A stretch of 64,000 bases of DNA from Xenosphaeropsis pyriputrescens. Taxonomy: Eukaryota; Ascomycota; Leotiomycetes; Phacidiales; Phacidiaceae. The notes beneath the pieces are model-generated. The model did no database searches, was not told the DNA's origin, and saw only the letters and a program-made list of their open reading frames with translations. The position numbers were made by a program, and so were the translations under genes. The stretch is from NCBI GenBank assembly GCA_022609375.1, contig JAGKQE010000011.1:310001-374000 (forward strand), in the 5' to 3' direction. This document shows, piece after piece, positions 1-12,600 of this stretch (the stretch's first letter is position 1; each line of letters starts with the position of its first letter).

Positions 1-549
1 GCCTTGCTTCTTGATTTCCTCCACCGCAGTAATGATCAAAGGCTGCTTGACTTCTACGGGTTTTGACGGCGGTTTTGGTGACAGCTTTGCCTCTGCTGGT
101 TCTTCACGAGCTTTGGCTGTTTTCTTAGCCTTGCCCAGACTCGACCGTCCTTCTTCTTCATCGCTACTATCATCCTTACGGCCTCTCTTTGCACTCTGCG
201 CTTTTTCTGCTGCATCGCGTGGTTTACTTGCTTGTAATCCACCAGTCTTTCCGAGTAACCTCCTTCTCAAACTCTCGTTGGTCTTGATCTCTGCCCTCTT
301 CAAGTCGCCATCCTTATACTCGGTCGGCAATGGAGCACCCAGACCAAGAGTTGCGGGTTCTCGTCTGAAAATCTCTGCGTCTTCGGCTTCGATTTGCTCC
401 TTTGTTTTAGGGGGGGGTTGTGGTCTTGAGGAGGATTTTGTCCAAGACTTAATCAGACTTTCTCGTTTTGCTAATGCGATCGCGAGACGATTTTGAATTA
501 CATCGAATTCTGCTGCTGCGGATTTCTTGGTCGCGGCTTCGGGGGCCAT
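1..549 (-). CDS. Small basic protein, DUF3245-like (partial, 3' end off the window)
   Basis: An open frame starts at the ATG at 549-547 (Met-Ala-Pro-Glu) and stays open to the left edge, giving at least 183 residues without an intron. The N-terminus contains a conserved-looking block (NRLAIALAKRESLIKSW, about residues 20-36). A second block, rich in charged residues with RRRLLGKTGG, lies near residues 103-112. After that the chain is low-complexity Lys/Glu/Ser/Pro, including an acidic DSSDEEEG run and KKTAK, typical of a nuclear protein. The block arrangement resembles the fungal DUF3245 family, whose function is unknown; that match is from memory and not certain. The gene is divergent from the succinyl-CoA ligase gene, with only about 310 bp between start codons, so the two probably share a promoter region. 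The frame crosses an 8-base C run without disruption. Confidence 0.6.
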   Translation of the reverse strand, partial: MAPEAATKKSAAAEFDVIQNRLAIALAKRESLIKSWTKSSSRPQPPPKTKEQIEAEDAEIFRREPATLGLGAPLPTEYKDGDLKRAEIKTNESLRRRLLGKTGGLQASKPRDAAEKAQSAKRGRKDDSSDEEEGRSSLGKAKKTAKAREEPAEAKLSPKPPSKPVEVKQPLIITAVEEIKKQG

Positions 550-858
550 TTTGACTATGGGCAATCCAAATTGTTTCAATATCTGATGGTTGTGGTGAGA
601 AATATAAAAAGTAGTTGAAAATGGGGTTTACCATTTATCAAAGACGAAGCACTTGAGGTTGATGCTCTGTCGTCTCCAATCTCAAAATCCCATGTGCTCA
701 TGTTTGCAGTATTTGCACAGGCTCGGACGGCTTGACCCGCTTAGCGCGACAGCTTTCAATTCGCGGTCCCTATTCTGTCCGAGCGACAAGACATCGACGA
801 CGAGCCAGACCTTTATTTATTTACAGACGGCATTGTATTTTCATCACTGCCAGTCAAG
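550..858. promoter_or_regulatory. Short divergent intergenic region
   Basis: About 310 bp separate the start codons of the leftward DUF3245-like gene and the rightward LSC2 gene. It must hold both promoters and 5' leaders. I see no clear TATA box or other named motif. Confidence 0.4.
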
Positions 859-2385
859 ATGTTCAAGCTCGCACGCAGCAGGCCTTTCACCGCCGCCTTC
901 AAGGCCGCCAATGTACGTTATCGCCGATGATAAAAGCTTAAAGGATTCTCAAAAAAAGAGCCTTGGGACAGGAGGAAGATAACTGACAGCAAGCCGCAGG
1001 CCACTCCATTGAGAGTATCTGGCATTGCTCAGCAGAAGAGAGCTCTGAGCATTCACGAGTACCTCTCCGCTGATCTTCTCAGAAAAGTATGTATATACAT
1101 AGGCATATCGATGATTGTTTCGCGCTTACCATCAAATTAGTATGGCATTGGAGTTCCAAAAGGATCTGTCGCCAAGACCGCTGCGGAGGCCGAGGCTATC
1201 GCAAAGGACATCGGTGGTGACGATATGGTCATCAAGGCCCAGGTTCTTGCTGGTGGACGAGGAAAGGGTACATTCGACAATGGCTTGAAGGGAGGTGTGA
1301 GAGTTATCTACTCGCCAACCGAGGCCAAGATGTTCGCCGACCAGATGATCGGACACAGTCTTGTCACCAAGCAGACTGGTGCCCAGGGTCGCATGTGCAA
1401 CTCTGTCTACATTTGTGAGCGCAAGTTCGCTCGTCGCGAATTCTACCTTGCCATCCTTATGGACCGCGCTTCCCAAGCTCCAGTCATCGTCTCCTCTTCC
1501 CAGGGAGGTATGGATATTGAGACTGTTGCCAAGGAGAACCCAGCTGCCATCACCACCACCAACATCGACATTCACGAGGGTGTTACTGATGATATTGCTC
1601 GCAAGATCGCTACCGACATTGGTTTCTCCGAGCAGTGCATCGAGTCTGCTAAGGATACCATCCAGAAGCTTTACAAGATCTTCATGGAGAAGGATGCTAC
1701 TCAGATCGAGATCAACCCTCTTTCCGAGACCTCTGATCATCTTGTTCTGGCCATGGACGCCAAGCTCGGTTTCGATGACAATGCTGAGTTCCGTCAAGAG
1801 GAGATCTTCTCTTGGCGTGATACCACTCAGGAGGACCCTGAGGAGGTTGCTGCTGCCAAGCACGGTCTCAACTTCATCAAGCTTGGTGGAGATATTGGCT
1901 GCCTTGTTAACGGTGCCGGTCTTGCCATGGCTACCATGGACATCATCAAGCTTAACGGTGGTGAGCCAGCTAACTTCTTGGATGTTGGAGGTGGAGCTAC
2001 CCCACAGGCCATCAAGGAGGCTTTCACCCTCATCACCAGCGACCCTAAGGTCACTGCCATCTTCGTCAACATCTTCGGTGGTATCGTTAGATGTGACGCC
2101 ATTGCTAAGGGTCTTATCAGCACTGTTGAGTCCATGGACCTTAGAATCCCAATCATTGCCAGATTACAAGGTACTAACATGGAGGCTGCACACAAGTTGA
2201 TCAACGAGTCCGGTCTCAAGATCTTCTCCATTGAGGATCTCCAGAGCGCTGCTGAGAAGTCTGTTCAGTTCTCTAAGGTCGTGAAGATGGGTAAGATATC
2301 ATTCTCGTTTTAGTATCATACATTTGCTAATATTTTCACAGCTCGTGAAATTGATGTTGGTGTTGAGTTCTCTCTTGGTATTTAA
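859..2385 (+). CDS. LSC2: Succinate-CoA ligase beta subunit, mitochondrial
   Basis: Four exons: 859-912, 1000-1086, 1141-2290 and 2342-2385, giving 444 aa, the usual length for the family. With the alpha subunit it interconverts succinyl-CoA and succinate with nucleotide phosphorylation in the TCA cycle, in the mitochondrial matrix. The first ~38 residues are rich in Arg, Ala and Ser (MFKLARSRPF...) and form a probable targeting peptide. The ATP-grasp part begins at SIHEYLSADLL and includes GGRGKGTF near residue 85. The metal/nucleotide-binding QIEINPLSET block follows. The ligase/CoA domain shows LVNGAGLAMAT (about 302) and NIFGGIVRCD (about 357). The last intron is required: reading through it gives an early stop, while splicing gives the family-like ending VVKMAREIDVG. 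All introns are GT..AG. Confidence 0.95.
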
Positions 2386-2937
2386 GCGGTGCTCGGCGGC
2401 GGTGTCTTGATGCCTTTCATTGTATTGATTCCCTGAAATCACGTTGTACAGAATTGCATGCGATTTCCATAGACATTTAAAATTTCATGACTTAATGTGA
2501 AAACAAATGTGTTGAGAATGCATGTCTTAAAACTTATCTTCGAAATCACCAGAAGAACGCGACCTTGCCTTATGTGAACTTGGACACGCACCAAGTGCAT
2601 AACCCTTCTTCCTGTGAGGCGGACATTTGCGGTATCCAACGTCCAAGGAAATTCAGGAAGATTCACATTGGTCAAGCACGGCGTGAAACAAAAATCACCA
2701 TGCCTGTGATGCATCCGAAAGTGGAAACGATAGAGTGATGGATTGCACTACAATTTGTTGTCAGTGATTCCAAGAATGCATGGAAATCCTTAATACTAGA
2801 TTGTGGTGCCCCTTTCATTTTCTACCGACAGAAGCCACAGTGCTTTCGCTCAACAGGACGGGATTTTGCCTGCAATATCTCTCTTGACATATTGGGCAAA
2901 AACAGTACAGTAAGTCTATATGTAGCAAGTACTCTAC
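2386..2937. other. Convergent intergenic region
   Basis: About 550 bp between the stop codons of LSC2 and the dienelactone hydrolase gene. It should contain both 3' UTRs. No gene, repeat or RNA is visible. Confidence 0.5.
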
Positions 2938-4102
2938 TTAACAGACGTCTTCAATCTCCTGCTCACCACCAGAACGAGCACCTAGATCAAGCTTTAAAGT
3001 GCGACCGAAAAGCTCCAATAAGATCTCGAAGCAGATCTTTGAAATAGCGGGATCATATCTTCCCTTACTCAGCTCATCACGGATGAAGGCATCTACACAT
3101 CACGAATCGAATTAGCAACCACCACTAAGCGATGAGAAAAACAAGTGGAAAGGTAATATTGGGAAAACATCTCCATCGTGAACACGAGTATGGGGATAAC
3201 ATACGCTGAGCCCAGGCAACCTCGTACCAACTAAAGACAACCCCCTTTTCGCGCAGAGTCTTACGAATGAGATCCCTGCCCTCGGGTGGGACGTGGTTAT
3301 CCTTACAGCCATGGATCATGGCAAGCTCTCCCTTGATATCACCTGCTCTGTCGAGACTATCATCTTTCATGCCCTCGCCCAGGGTGTGCGAGTGCAAATC
3401 TGTAGCAAAGTACGTGACAGCGGCCGAGACTCTGGGGTCCAGGGCGCAGCGGTAAGCAAGATGGCCACCAAGGCACATTCCTGTGGCGCCGATGCGGCCA
3501 TTGCAGGTCTTGAGAGCGAGCAAGACGTCAACGGAGAGCTGTGCGTCTTCGTCGTAGGCTGCTACTTTCTGTTCATGAGTCAGAGCTGCTTTTCAAGTTG
3601 GGAGTATCCGTGGTGGAAGATGGCTCCGGTGTCGGCCAGATTGGAGTCGCACCTTCTTGATCTTGTACTCATTACCTGCATCAGTCCCTGGAACATCGTA
3701 GGCCAAAGCCTCTGGTCCAGTGAACTCATGGTAGGAAGAGGGTGCTGCGACAATATATCCCTGACCTGCGATCTGGCGGGCAAATCGCTGAACGGGTCCC
3801 GTGACTTTGCTGGTGAGCCGTGGACTTGTTACCATAGGACCTGCTCACTCACCTTGATAAATCTCGCTAAAGACTACAACACCTGGGAAGCGACTAACAT
3901 CATTTCAGCATTTATAGTCGGTATATTGGGAGGGCACATACGCGTCTGGGTAGTTGGGGATGGTTGGATGGAAGAGGAAGATTCCTGGTTGGATGTCTAT
4001 CAGTATCACTGTAACAGGAGAGGCTCAGGATTCCATACGCATAGTGCCCTCCTTGCCTCCCACCTTGGTTGGTACATCTTGGTAGCTCTCTTGAATCAAC
4101 AT
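2938..4102 (-). CDS. Dienelactone hydrolase family protein
   Basis: Six exons in transcription order: 4102-4039, 3984-3942, 3893-3853, 3804-3653, 3568-3205 and 3092-2938. They splice in frame to 272 aa. It is a cytosolic alpha/beta-hydrolase of the carboxymethylenebutenolidase (DLH) family, which opens lactones or small esters; the natural substrate is not evident. The nucleophile elbow GMCLGGH places the catalytic Cys at about 132. A downstream HGCKDNH block should supply the Asp, and the His is at about 222 in WAQHAFIRDE. The spliced junctions restore family-typical strings such as MRIFLFHP, ARFPGVVVFSEIYQ and VTGPVQRFARQIA, which is why I chose these splice sites over nearby alternatives. 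Four of the exons are very short (41-152 nt). No metabolic partners lie next to it. Confidence 0.9.
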
Positions 4103-5924
4103 CTTGAATACGTTCAGTTGGTGTCGAGGATTGATGATCCTACGAAGAGTTGAGGTTCTGATATGTGGGTATCTCACTCTTCGGCCTCAGGTTTGTGAGG
4201 CATGCGTTCGAGGGTCATCTCTCTGTTCGATAATTGCATTTGATGACACGAGCTCTATAATTTTCCTTAAATCAGGTACCATTCTTGAGATAAACGATTT
4301 GACATCCTTCAGTTCCTTATCCACAGTTCTGAGCACTTTTTCGTTGAGTCTTATGCCTGTGGAAATCTCAACGGGGCCGGGATTTTAAGTATTCATAAAT
4401 CTAAGAAATTTTTGAACTTGTGCAACTGGGAAATGCTGCTACTTGAGCACTCCTCTTTTTGCTATTGAATTTTCTGTTGAGTCGGATGTCCCTATCGCCC
4501 TAGAGTCTTCTTGACTTTGAATGATTCATGATTCATGATTTTCAGCAGTCACTGCCCTTTTTTGAAGTATTAGATCATGAATGAGTTATCTCAACATGTT
4601 CGTAACGATCTAAGTGATCGAGACGAATTCACTTCTTCTAGTATGTATGACTTATCTTAGAGATAGACAGCTAGCTCTATAAAATACACATTTTAATCTT
4701 TTGCAAACGTACGGGTTAACATCCCCGCAAAGCTTTTGTTCTCTCAGTAATCAAGAGCAATTCTTCTAGATAGACGCCACAGGGCTTTTGCGCCTTGATA
4801 GCATATTGCTGCTAAGGTATGGTCTCATGTAACTCATTTCCTAGGTATGCTTCAAGGCTTCTCTGGCTGTCTCTTAATTCACCAGAGCACACGCCAATCC
4901 TTATCGATAGCATCAAATAATGTTTCAGAGCGGACAAGATGTCACTTGAATAGAGTAAGTAAAATTTCTAGGGTAGGATGACCGAGAAGCCCAAGGTCAT
5001 TCACAACCACTGCCTGATATTCGAGGATCCTGGGATGTTCATAGTTCACACATAACTATTTGCAATAAAAGAATCCAGATAGAAATTGGGTTGTTCACAT
5101 CGTGATGTATACTGTACCTATGCAACGGCGTGCCTAAAGTTAGAGCACCTTAACTTGAACAAGAAATGCATTAGTTATATTACTGTGAGCTTCAACCTGT
5201 GCACCTTTCCGGCCTTCTGGTATCTATGGCACCTTGCCTTAGGCACGCAACTGTAATTGCAACTGCTTCCATGGCGACCTCGTGGTGGGCATGAGAGGTT
5301 GCCTGAGGGCAAAATCATATGAGTGCAGCGAGCGTACGTAGTACAGGAGGCAAGGTAAGGTACGCCAAAGCACAACAGAACACACAGACCATTTCAAAGC
5401 TTCGATAAGCTTCTGATAATCACCATAGTAGCGACAGACGTCATGTCGAATAATTGAGACGATGAGCTGCAAAAGGAGGAAAAAACAAACAAATTGTTGA
5501 ACTAACGGAAAGGGAATAATCGAGATAATTCTTGCAATGACTAGAACGTCCTAGGTCCCACACAAATCATCCGCAGCAGCCGTTTGCTGTTGGATTCCTG
5601 ACATTTCTCCGACTCTCTGGCCCTCTCCAGAAATGCGTGGTGCCTTCCGTTGAGTTCTTTGCGCTCGCTTAACGGCGCTAACTCGTCAGGACCTGGAAAG
5701 ATGTAGAATACAGTGGAAGTGATGGAGGATCTTCGACACAAATAAAGCTGCGTGCAATCACCAGAATTTCCTTCCTCTCTTCTTCATACCACAACAGATA
5801 CCCCAAACACAACCAACACTTTCTTCTTTCACGACATAAGACTTCTGAATCACAAGAAGCATTTCATCTACATTCAACTTCTCTCGCATAACACAGAACA
5901 CAAATTCATACACAATCCGCAATC
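4103..5924. other. Intergenic region upstream of HSP70
   Basis: About 1.8 kb between two divergently transcribed genes. Mixed composition with AT-rich stretches at 4400-4950. I find no convincing coding frame and no tRNA. The last ~150 bp (from about 5755) are CA/CT-rich, as expected for the HSP70 leader. Heat-shock elements would be expected here, but I saw no perfect tandem nGAAn array. Confidence 0.4.
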
Positions 5925-6915
5925 ATGTCTGCGTAAGTTCGCCCACTCTATGCTCATCATATTCATTTCTGCCCCGCTACCTTGGCCGGGCAGTTTCCAC
6001 GATGCTCAACCAACACCTCAAAACCACATGTAAACAAATGGAACATTGTGCTAACATCGTTGCAGGATCGGAATCGATCTCGGTACCACCTACTCTTGTG
6101 TGGGTATCTTCAGAGATGACCGCATTGAGATTATCGCCAACGACCAGGGTAACAGAACCACCCCATCGTTCGTTGCCTTCACCGATACCGAGCGTCTCAT
6201 TGGTGATGCCGCAAAGAACCAGGTTGCCATGAACCCAACCAACACAGTCTTCGATGCTAAGCGATTGATCGGACGCAAGTTCGCCGATGCTGAGGTTCAG
6301 GCTGATATGAAGCACTTCCCATTCAAGATCATCGACAAGGGTGGAAAGCCAGTCGTCGAGGTCGAGTTCAAGGGTGAGACCAAGAACTTCACCCCAGAAG
6401 AGATCTCCTCCATGATCTTGGTCAAGATGAGAGAGACTGCTGAGTCATACCTCGGTGGAACCGTCAACAACGCCGTTGTCACTGTCCCAGCTTACTTCAA
6501 CGACTCCCAGCGTCAGGCCACCAAGGATGCTGGTCTCATTGCTGGTCTCAACGTCCTCCGTATCATCAACGAGCCAACCGCTGCTGCCATTGCCTACGGT
6601 CTTGACAAGAAGGCTGAGGGTGAGCGCAACGTTCTCATCTTCGATTTGGGAGGAGGAACTTTCGATGTCTCTCTTTTGACCATTGAGGAGGGTATCTTCG
6701 AGGTCAAGTCCACCGCTGGTGACACTCACTTGGGTGGTGAGGACTTCGATAACAGACTTGTCAACCACTTCGTCAACGAGTTCAAGCGCAAGCACAAGAA
6801 GGATCTTTCTTCCAACGCTCGTGCTCTTCGTCGTCTCCGCACTGCTTGCGAGCGTGCGAAGCGCACTCTCTCCTCCTCCGCCCAGACCTCCATTGAGATC
6901 GACTCTCTCTTCGAG

Positions 6916-6948
<33 letters not shown>

Positions 6949-8010
6949 AGATTCGAGGAACTTTGCCAGGACCTCTTCCGCTCTACCACCACCCCAGTCG
7001 ACCGTGTCCTCGCTGATGCCAAGATTGACAAGTCCAAGGTCCACGAGATTGTTCTTGTCGGAGGTTCCACCCGTATCCCACGTATTCAGAAGCTCATCAC
7101 CGACTACTTCAACGGAAAGGAGCCAAACAAGTCCATCAACCCGGATGAGGCTGTTGCCTACGGTGCCGCCGTTCAGGCCGCCATTCTCTCCGGTGACACT
7201 TCCTCCAAGTCCACCAACGAGATCCTTCTTCTCGATGTTGCGCCATTGTCCCTCGGTATTGAGACCGCTGGTGGTGTCATGACCCACTTGATCAAGCGCA
7301 ACACCACCATCCCAACCAAGAAGTCTGAGGTCTTCTCCACCTTCTCCGACAACCAGCCAGGTGTCCTCATCCAGGTCTTCGAGGGTGAGCGTACCCGCAC
7401 CAAGGACAACAACCTCCTTGGTAAGTTCGAGCTTACCGGTATCCCACCTGCTCCACGTGGTGTCCCACAGATCGAGGTCACCTTCGATGTTGATGCCAAC
7501 GGTATCATGAACGTCTCTGCTCTCGAGAAGGGAACTGGTAAGACAAACAAGATTGTCATCACCAACGACAAGGGCCGTCTCTCCAAGGAGGAGATCGAGC
7601 GCATGTTGTCCGAGGCCGAGAAGTACAAGGCCGAGGATGAGGCTGAGGCCGGCCGTATCGGTGCTAAGAACGCTCTTGAGTCTTACGCCTACTCCCTCAA
7701 GAACACTCTCTCTGACTCGAAGGTCGATGAGAAGCTTGATGCTGAGGACAAGGAGAAGCTCAAGGCCGAGATTGACAAGACCGTCGCCTGGTTGGACGAG
7801 TCCCAGCAGGCCACCAAGGAGGAGTACGAGGAGCACCAGAAGGAGCTTGAGGGTGTCGCCAACCCTATCATGATGAAGTTCTACGGAGCAAATGGTGAGG
7901 GTGCTGGTATGCCAGGTGGTATGCCAGGTGGAGCTGGCGGTTTCCCAGGTGCTGGTGGAGCCCCAGGTGCCACCCACGATGACGGACCAACTGTCGAGGA
8001 GGTCGACTAA
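5925..8010 (+). CDS. Cytosolic HSP70 (Hsc70/Ssa type) chaperone
   Basis: Two exons: a tiny coding exon 5925-5932 (ATGTCTGC), a 133-bp intron, then 6066-8010, giving 650 aa. It is an ATP-driven chaperone for folding, translocation and disaggregation in cytosol and nucleus. All three HSP70 signatures are present: IDLGTTYS (6-13), IFDLGGGTFDVSLL (about 194-207) and IVLVGGSTRIPRIQ (about 331). The C-terminal tail has a Gly/Met/Pro-rich GGMPGG segment. It ends in EEVD, the TPR co-chaperone docking motif that marks cytosolic members and excludes a mitochondrial or ER paralogue. Codon use is strongly biased (C-ending codons, CCA for Pro), as in a highly expressed gene. That bias also creates a 510-codon open frame on the opposite strand, which is an artefact. 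Spacing upstream is large (1.8 kb), leaving room for stress-responsive control. Confidence 0.97.
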
Positions 8011-9626
8011 GCATTTTCGCTTAGCGAACTTGTTTTCAGTTAATTCTTTTTGCTAGATTTTTGCCTTGCGTTTCTGCGTTTCATATCCACGAGATCACGA
8101 GGGGAAAAAACTGGGTTTTGCTTTTGGGGCATGCTTTTTCTTCTTGTATTCTACATCAGATTAGATGCATCTAAAAAATGATGCGAATAATGAATCTCGA
8201 AATTTCAAAAACTTCTTTAGCACTTAAATGTCTTGTGATGTGAAACTAAAAGGAAGTTGATGTCCTTGATACATTGCTGTAAGTGCTCGATATTGTTGTC
8301 TTAATGGATTTACTAGTGACAGTAACTATTAAAGGCAAGCCCTAGCTCACGATTAGTATCCTAGGATTGCTTCTTTTTAGTTAGTCCTGGGCGTCTAATT
8401 ATTTTGAGCTGTAAAACTATCTTGAAATGATAAGATATAATTATCCAAATTGTAGAGTTGTCTTACTCGGTGACAGATAAAACAATACACTCACGTGAGC
8501 ATATGCATTAAAATATTCAAACGAGAGTATTATTTCGTCTGTCACCAATAGTAAAACATTTTGAGTGGTGAAATTATATTGAATAGTGAAAAAATACTTG
8601 AAACAATAAAACTCACTAGAACAGTAGTTATCTGAAATAGTAAAGATATCTTATATGGTGTAGTTATCTAGATAACTAGAGTTAATTAAACCAGTGGAAA
8701 TATCTTATTCAACAGACTGAATTTCTATATAATTCTATTGCGTAAGACAGCAAAGCATGAAAAGGGGTGGAGCAGTATAGTTATTTATAATAACATAGTT
8801 ATCCTATTCATTAATCACTAACAATTCAACATCTGTTGATAATCCACATATTTTAAATAACTTGATTGCTTAGAAGTTCTTAATGTTGTATTGAATAGCG
8901 TAAAATAATTGATAAGCTTTTGGGAATTGAGGATATAGATGAGCATGTTTGTCAACCAAATGCAACCAAATGGAAAAGCTAGTATATTCGGAATAAGATC
9001 GCAATCAACTAAAAGATTTGTTTACATATCCACAATCAAAGTTTCAGCAGCTCATAGTTTTATAACCCGTGGATAATAAGGGGGACGATTCTCGTTCTCC
9101 TGCCTGAATTTGTAAGGGTTAGTAATTTGATGCCTGACACCTTACAAATATGCCTGAATATTATGCTCGCATGCAGCATGCGAGGGAACGAACGTGCCAT
9201 GGCTCGGTCGAGGAGCACACCTAAACGCCGACCGAGGGGACGAATAACAACATCGACAGTTCAATTGTAACACTTGAAACCCCGTGCTGAGCATAATACG
9301 ACCTTCCCACTCACTCTGCGCCTCTTTTCTCAGAAGACAACAGTACAAACCAAGGGCGGAAGAACGAACGGATGCGAGATCGAGCTTAGCTCACCACATT
9401 CAACAGCAGGACGAACATCAGCTTTATATTTCTAACGATTGCGTATTCGAATCATCCGAACTTCGAGGACTCCTCATACCTTACGCTTCGGAGAGGTTTT
9501 TGGTCGCATTATTATCAGTGGCGTGGTATTTTGGACGAGAGCTTTACTTGGGAAACTCGGGAATAGGGGACGATGCAATAAGGACGATTGGACTAGGGCC
9601 GAGTCGCGTAGAGGAACTTCGATATA
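8011..9626. other. AT-rich intergenic region containing degenerate 18-bp repeats
   Basis: About 1.6 kb. The HSP70 3' UTR occupies the first part. From about 8400 to 8920 the sequence is very AT-rich and built of imperfect 18-bp units (annotated separately). The last ~330 bp before 9627 are less AT-rich and would hold the AP-2 alpha promoter and leader. Confidence 0.6.
8405..8920. repeat. Degenerate 18-bp tandem-repeat element, copy A
   Basis: Between about 8560 and 8720 roughly nine units of 17-19 bp follow each other, each close to TTGAAnAGTGAAATTATC. Examples are TTGAGTGGTGAAATTATA and TGAAATAGTAAAGATATC. Looser units continue on both sides (GAGCTGTAAAACTATC near 8407, TTGAATAGCGTAAAATAATTG near 8893). 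The unit is the same as in the elements at 27.9, 36.9, 52.0, 54.5 and 55.2 kb, in the orientation of the 27.9-kb copy. No clear terminal inverted repeat was found, so this may be an old or expanded copy. Confidence 0.6.
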
Positions 9627-12600
9627 ATGGCAAGCAGTGCGGCTGCTGGATTTCTGGGGAGGGGGAGTTCGGGGGGCACTTCCAATATGAGAGGTGCGTA
9701 TAGTGGTGGGCAATAGCGGATTGCTCGGCTCGGAGACTGAACTGCCATTATGTAGAGGGGGCCGAGTGCTGATGGTTGAATAGGACTGGTACAGTTCATT
9801 GCAGACCTCAGGAATGCTAGAGCTAGAGAACTGGAGGAGAAGAGAATCAACAAAGAACTGGCAAATATCAGGTTAGTCGGAGTTTGATGTCGTGGATTCG
9901 AGAGCTTGCGCTGACCTTTGCGACAGACAGAAATTCAAAGGTAGGTGGTGACGAGAAACCACTATGACTGTCCTAATTAACATGTATAGACGGGAACCTC
10001 AGCGGGTACCATAAGAAGAAATACGTCTGCAAGGTATGTGAACCTCTGAGGAAGTCTGATCGACGGCCACTGACAACATATAGCTTCTGTATATATACAT
10101 TCTTGGTTGGAACGTTGATTTCGGGCATCTCGAAGCTGTCAACCTTATCTCTGCGAACAAATACTCTGAAAAACAGATTGGCTACCTCGCCATGACACTT
10201 TTCTTGCACGAAGAACATGAGCTTCTACATCTAGTCGTAAACAGTATACGAAAGGACCTGTTGGATCACAATGAACTTTTCAACTGTTTGGCATTGCATG
10301 CGATAGCAAATGTAGGAGGCAGGGAAATGGGAGAGGCCCTCAGCGGCGAGGTACATCGTCTTTTGATATCCCCAACCTCGAAGTCTTTCGTCAAGAAGAA
10401 AGCGGCCCTCACTCTTCTCAGACTCTACCGAAAACACCCCGATATTGTGCAGCCACAGTGGGCCGAACGAATTATTTCACTGATGGATGACCAAGATATG
10501 GGTGTTGCCCTCTCCGTCACATCCCTTGTGATGGCTTTAGCCCAAGACAACCCTGAGCAATACAAGGGTAGTTACGTTAAGGCTGCAATGAGGATGAAGA
10601 AGGTTCTTGTGGATCAGGAATGTCAGGCGGATTACCTATACTACAAGGTACCCTGTCCTTGGATCCAGGTCAAGCTTTTGAGACTTCTACAGTATTTCCC
10701 ACCCAGTGGTAAGTTGTTCTTCTGGTAAAGGATTCTGTTCATCTTTCTAACAATATGCAAATAGAGGATACACATGTCCGAGAGCTTCTGAGGGAGTCCT
10801 TACAAACCATTCTCAATCTGGCGATGGAGATGCCCAAGAACGTGCAGCAAAATAACGCCCAGAATGCTGTTTTGTTCGAGGCGATCAACCTCATCATCCA
10901 TCTGGACACGGAACATGCTCTTATGAAGCAGATCTCATTACGACTTGGAAAATTCATTCAATCACGAGAGACCAACGTGCGCTACCTTGGTCTTGAAGCG
11001 ATGACGCATCTGGCTGCCAGGGCGGAGACTCTAGATCCTATCAAGCAGCACCAGGATATCATTATCGGATCACTCAAGGACAGAGATATTAGTGTCCGCC
11101 GAAAGGGTCTTGACCTGCTCTACAGTATGTGTGATGCCAGCAACGCACAACCAATTGTTGGAGAGCTCTTGAAGTATCTTCAGAATGCCGATTTTGCTAT
11201 TCGAGAAGAGATGGTCTTGAAAATTGCCATCCTAACGGAGAAATATGCCACTGACATACAGTGGTATGTTGATATTTCTTTACGACTTATTGCCATGGCT
11301 GGTGATCATGTCAGTGACGAGGTCTGGCAAAGAGTTATCCAAATTGTTACCAACAACGAAGAACTACAAGTATATGCTGCACAAAATACGTTGCAATATG
11401 TCAAGTCCGATCATTGCCACGAAACATTGGTTAAGATCGGTGGCTATATTCTTGGTGAATTCGGTCATCTCATTGCCGAAGACCGTGGATGCAGTCCGAT
11501 TGAGCAGTTCCTTGCTCTGCAGTCAAAACTCCATGGATGCTCATCTAGCACTCGCGCCATTATTCTTTCTTCCTTTGTCAAATTCGTCAATCTCTTTCCC
11601 GAAATCAAGCCACAACTTCTACAAGTCTTCCAATATTATAGCCATACTCTCGACTCAGAACTTCAACAACGAGCTTGCGAATATCTTGCTCTTGCCTCGT
11701 TACCCACAGATGATCTTCTTCGAACCGTATGCGACGAGATGCCACCTTTCCCGGAACGAGAGTCAGCACTTCTGAGCAGACTGCATCAAAAGCATGCAGG
11801 TACAAGCGATAAGAGAACATGGGTGGTCGGAGGCAAAGATGCGAATGCAGATGCGAAGGAGGTGGGGCTGGCAAAGAATCCTGGACTGAAGCGTGCTTTC
11901 AGCAATTTTGGAGATTCATCTGTGAAGGCGAATGGTGCAAACAGCGCGAATGGAACTCCCAGATCTGCTTCTAACCACGACCTGGCAGGTCTTGACTTAC
12001 TCTCTGATGATACAAAGCCACTCAAAACGCCTAATCTCGCTTCGGCTGCTCATCTTTCTCCAGGCTGGGAGGTAGGCTACAACAAACTTCTACTCAAATC
12101 CGAAGGCATTCTCTATGAAGATGGGCAAATCCAAGTCGGATTACGATCTGAATACCGCGGACAAATGGCCTGCTTAATCCTTTACTTCTCCAACAAAACG
12201 CACGCCAAGCTCAACGGCTTCACCACTACTCTCGATCAATCCCCCGAAGACAAGGAGAAACTCACCTATGATGTGAAGGGACTCCCAGAGAACATAATCC
12301 ACGAGGGTTCTCAAAGTCAACAGATGATCATGTTTGAAGCGAAGTCTGTTTTCGCCCACTCTCCAACCATCCGTATTTCGTACCTCGCTGGTGCCCTGCA
12401 AGCACTTACCCTCGCCCTCCCTCTCTCGATTCATAAATTCATGGACCCTGCCGAGCTCACTAGCGATGACTTCTTCAAGAGGTGGAAGCAGATTGGTGGA
12501 GCTCCAAGAGAAGCTCAACGAGTTTTTGGTGTCAAGGGCGGAAAGAATGGCGAGCGAGAAACGAACGGGGACTTTGTCAGAAGGGTGGTGCAAGGTTTCA

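Noticed and set aside
1132..1863. 243-codon open frame antisense to LSC2
   Set aside because: It lies wholly opposite a well-supported conserved exon and shows the same codon-bias artefact.
6445..7977. 510-codon open frame antisense to HSP70
   Set aside because: A known artefact of strong codon bias in HSP70 genes. The product is a Leu/Val/Gly/Asp-rich low-complexity chain with no family features.
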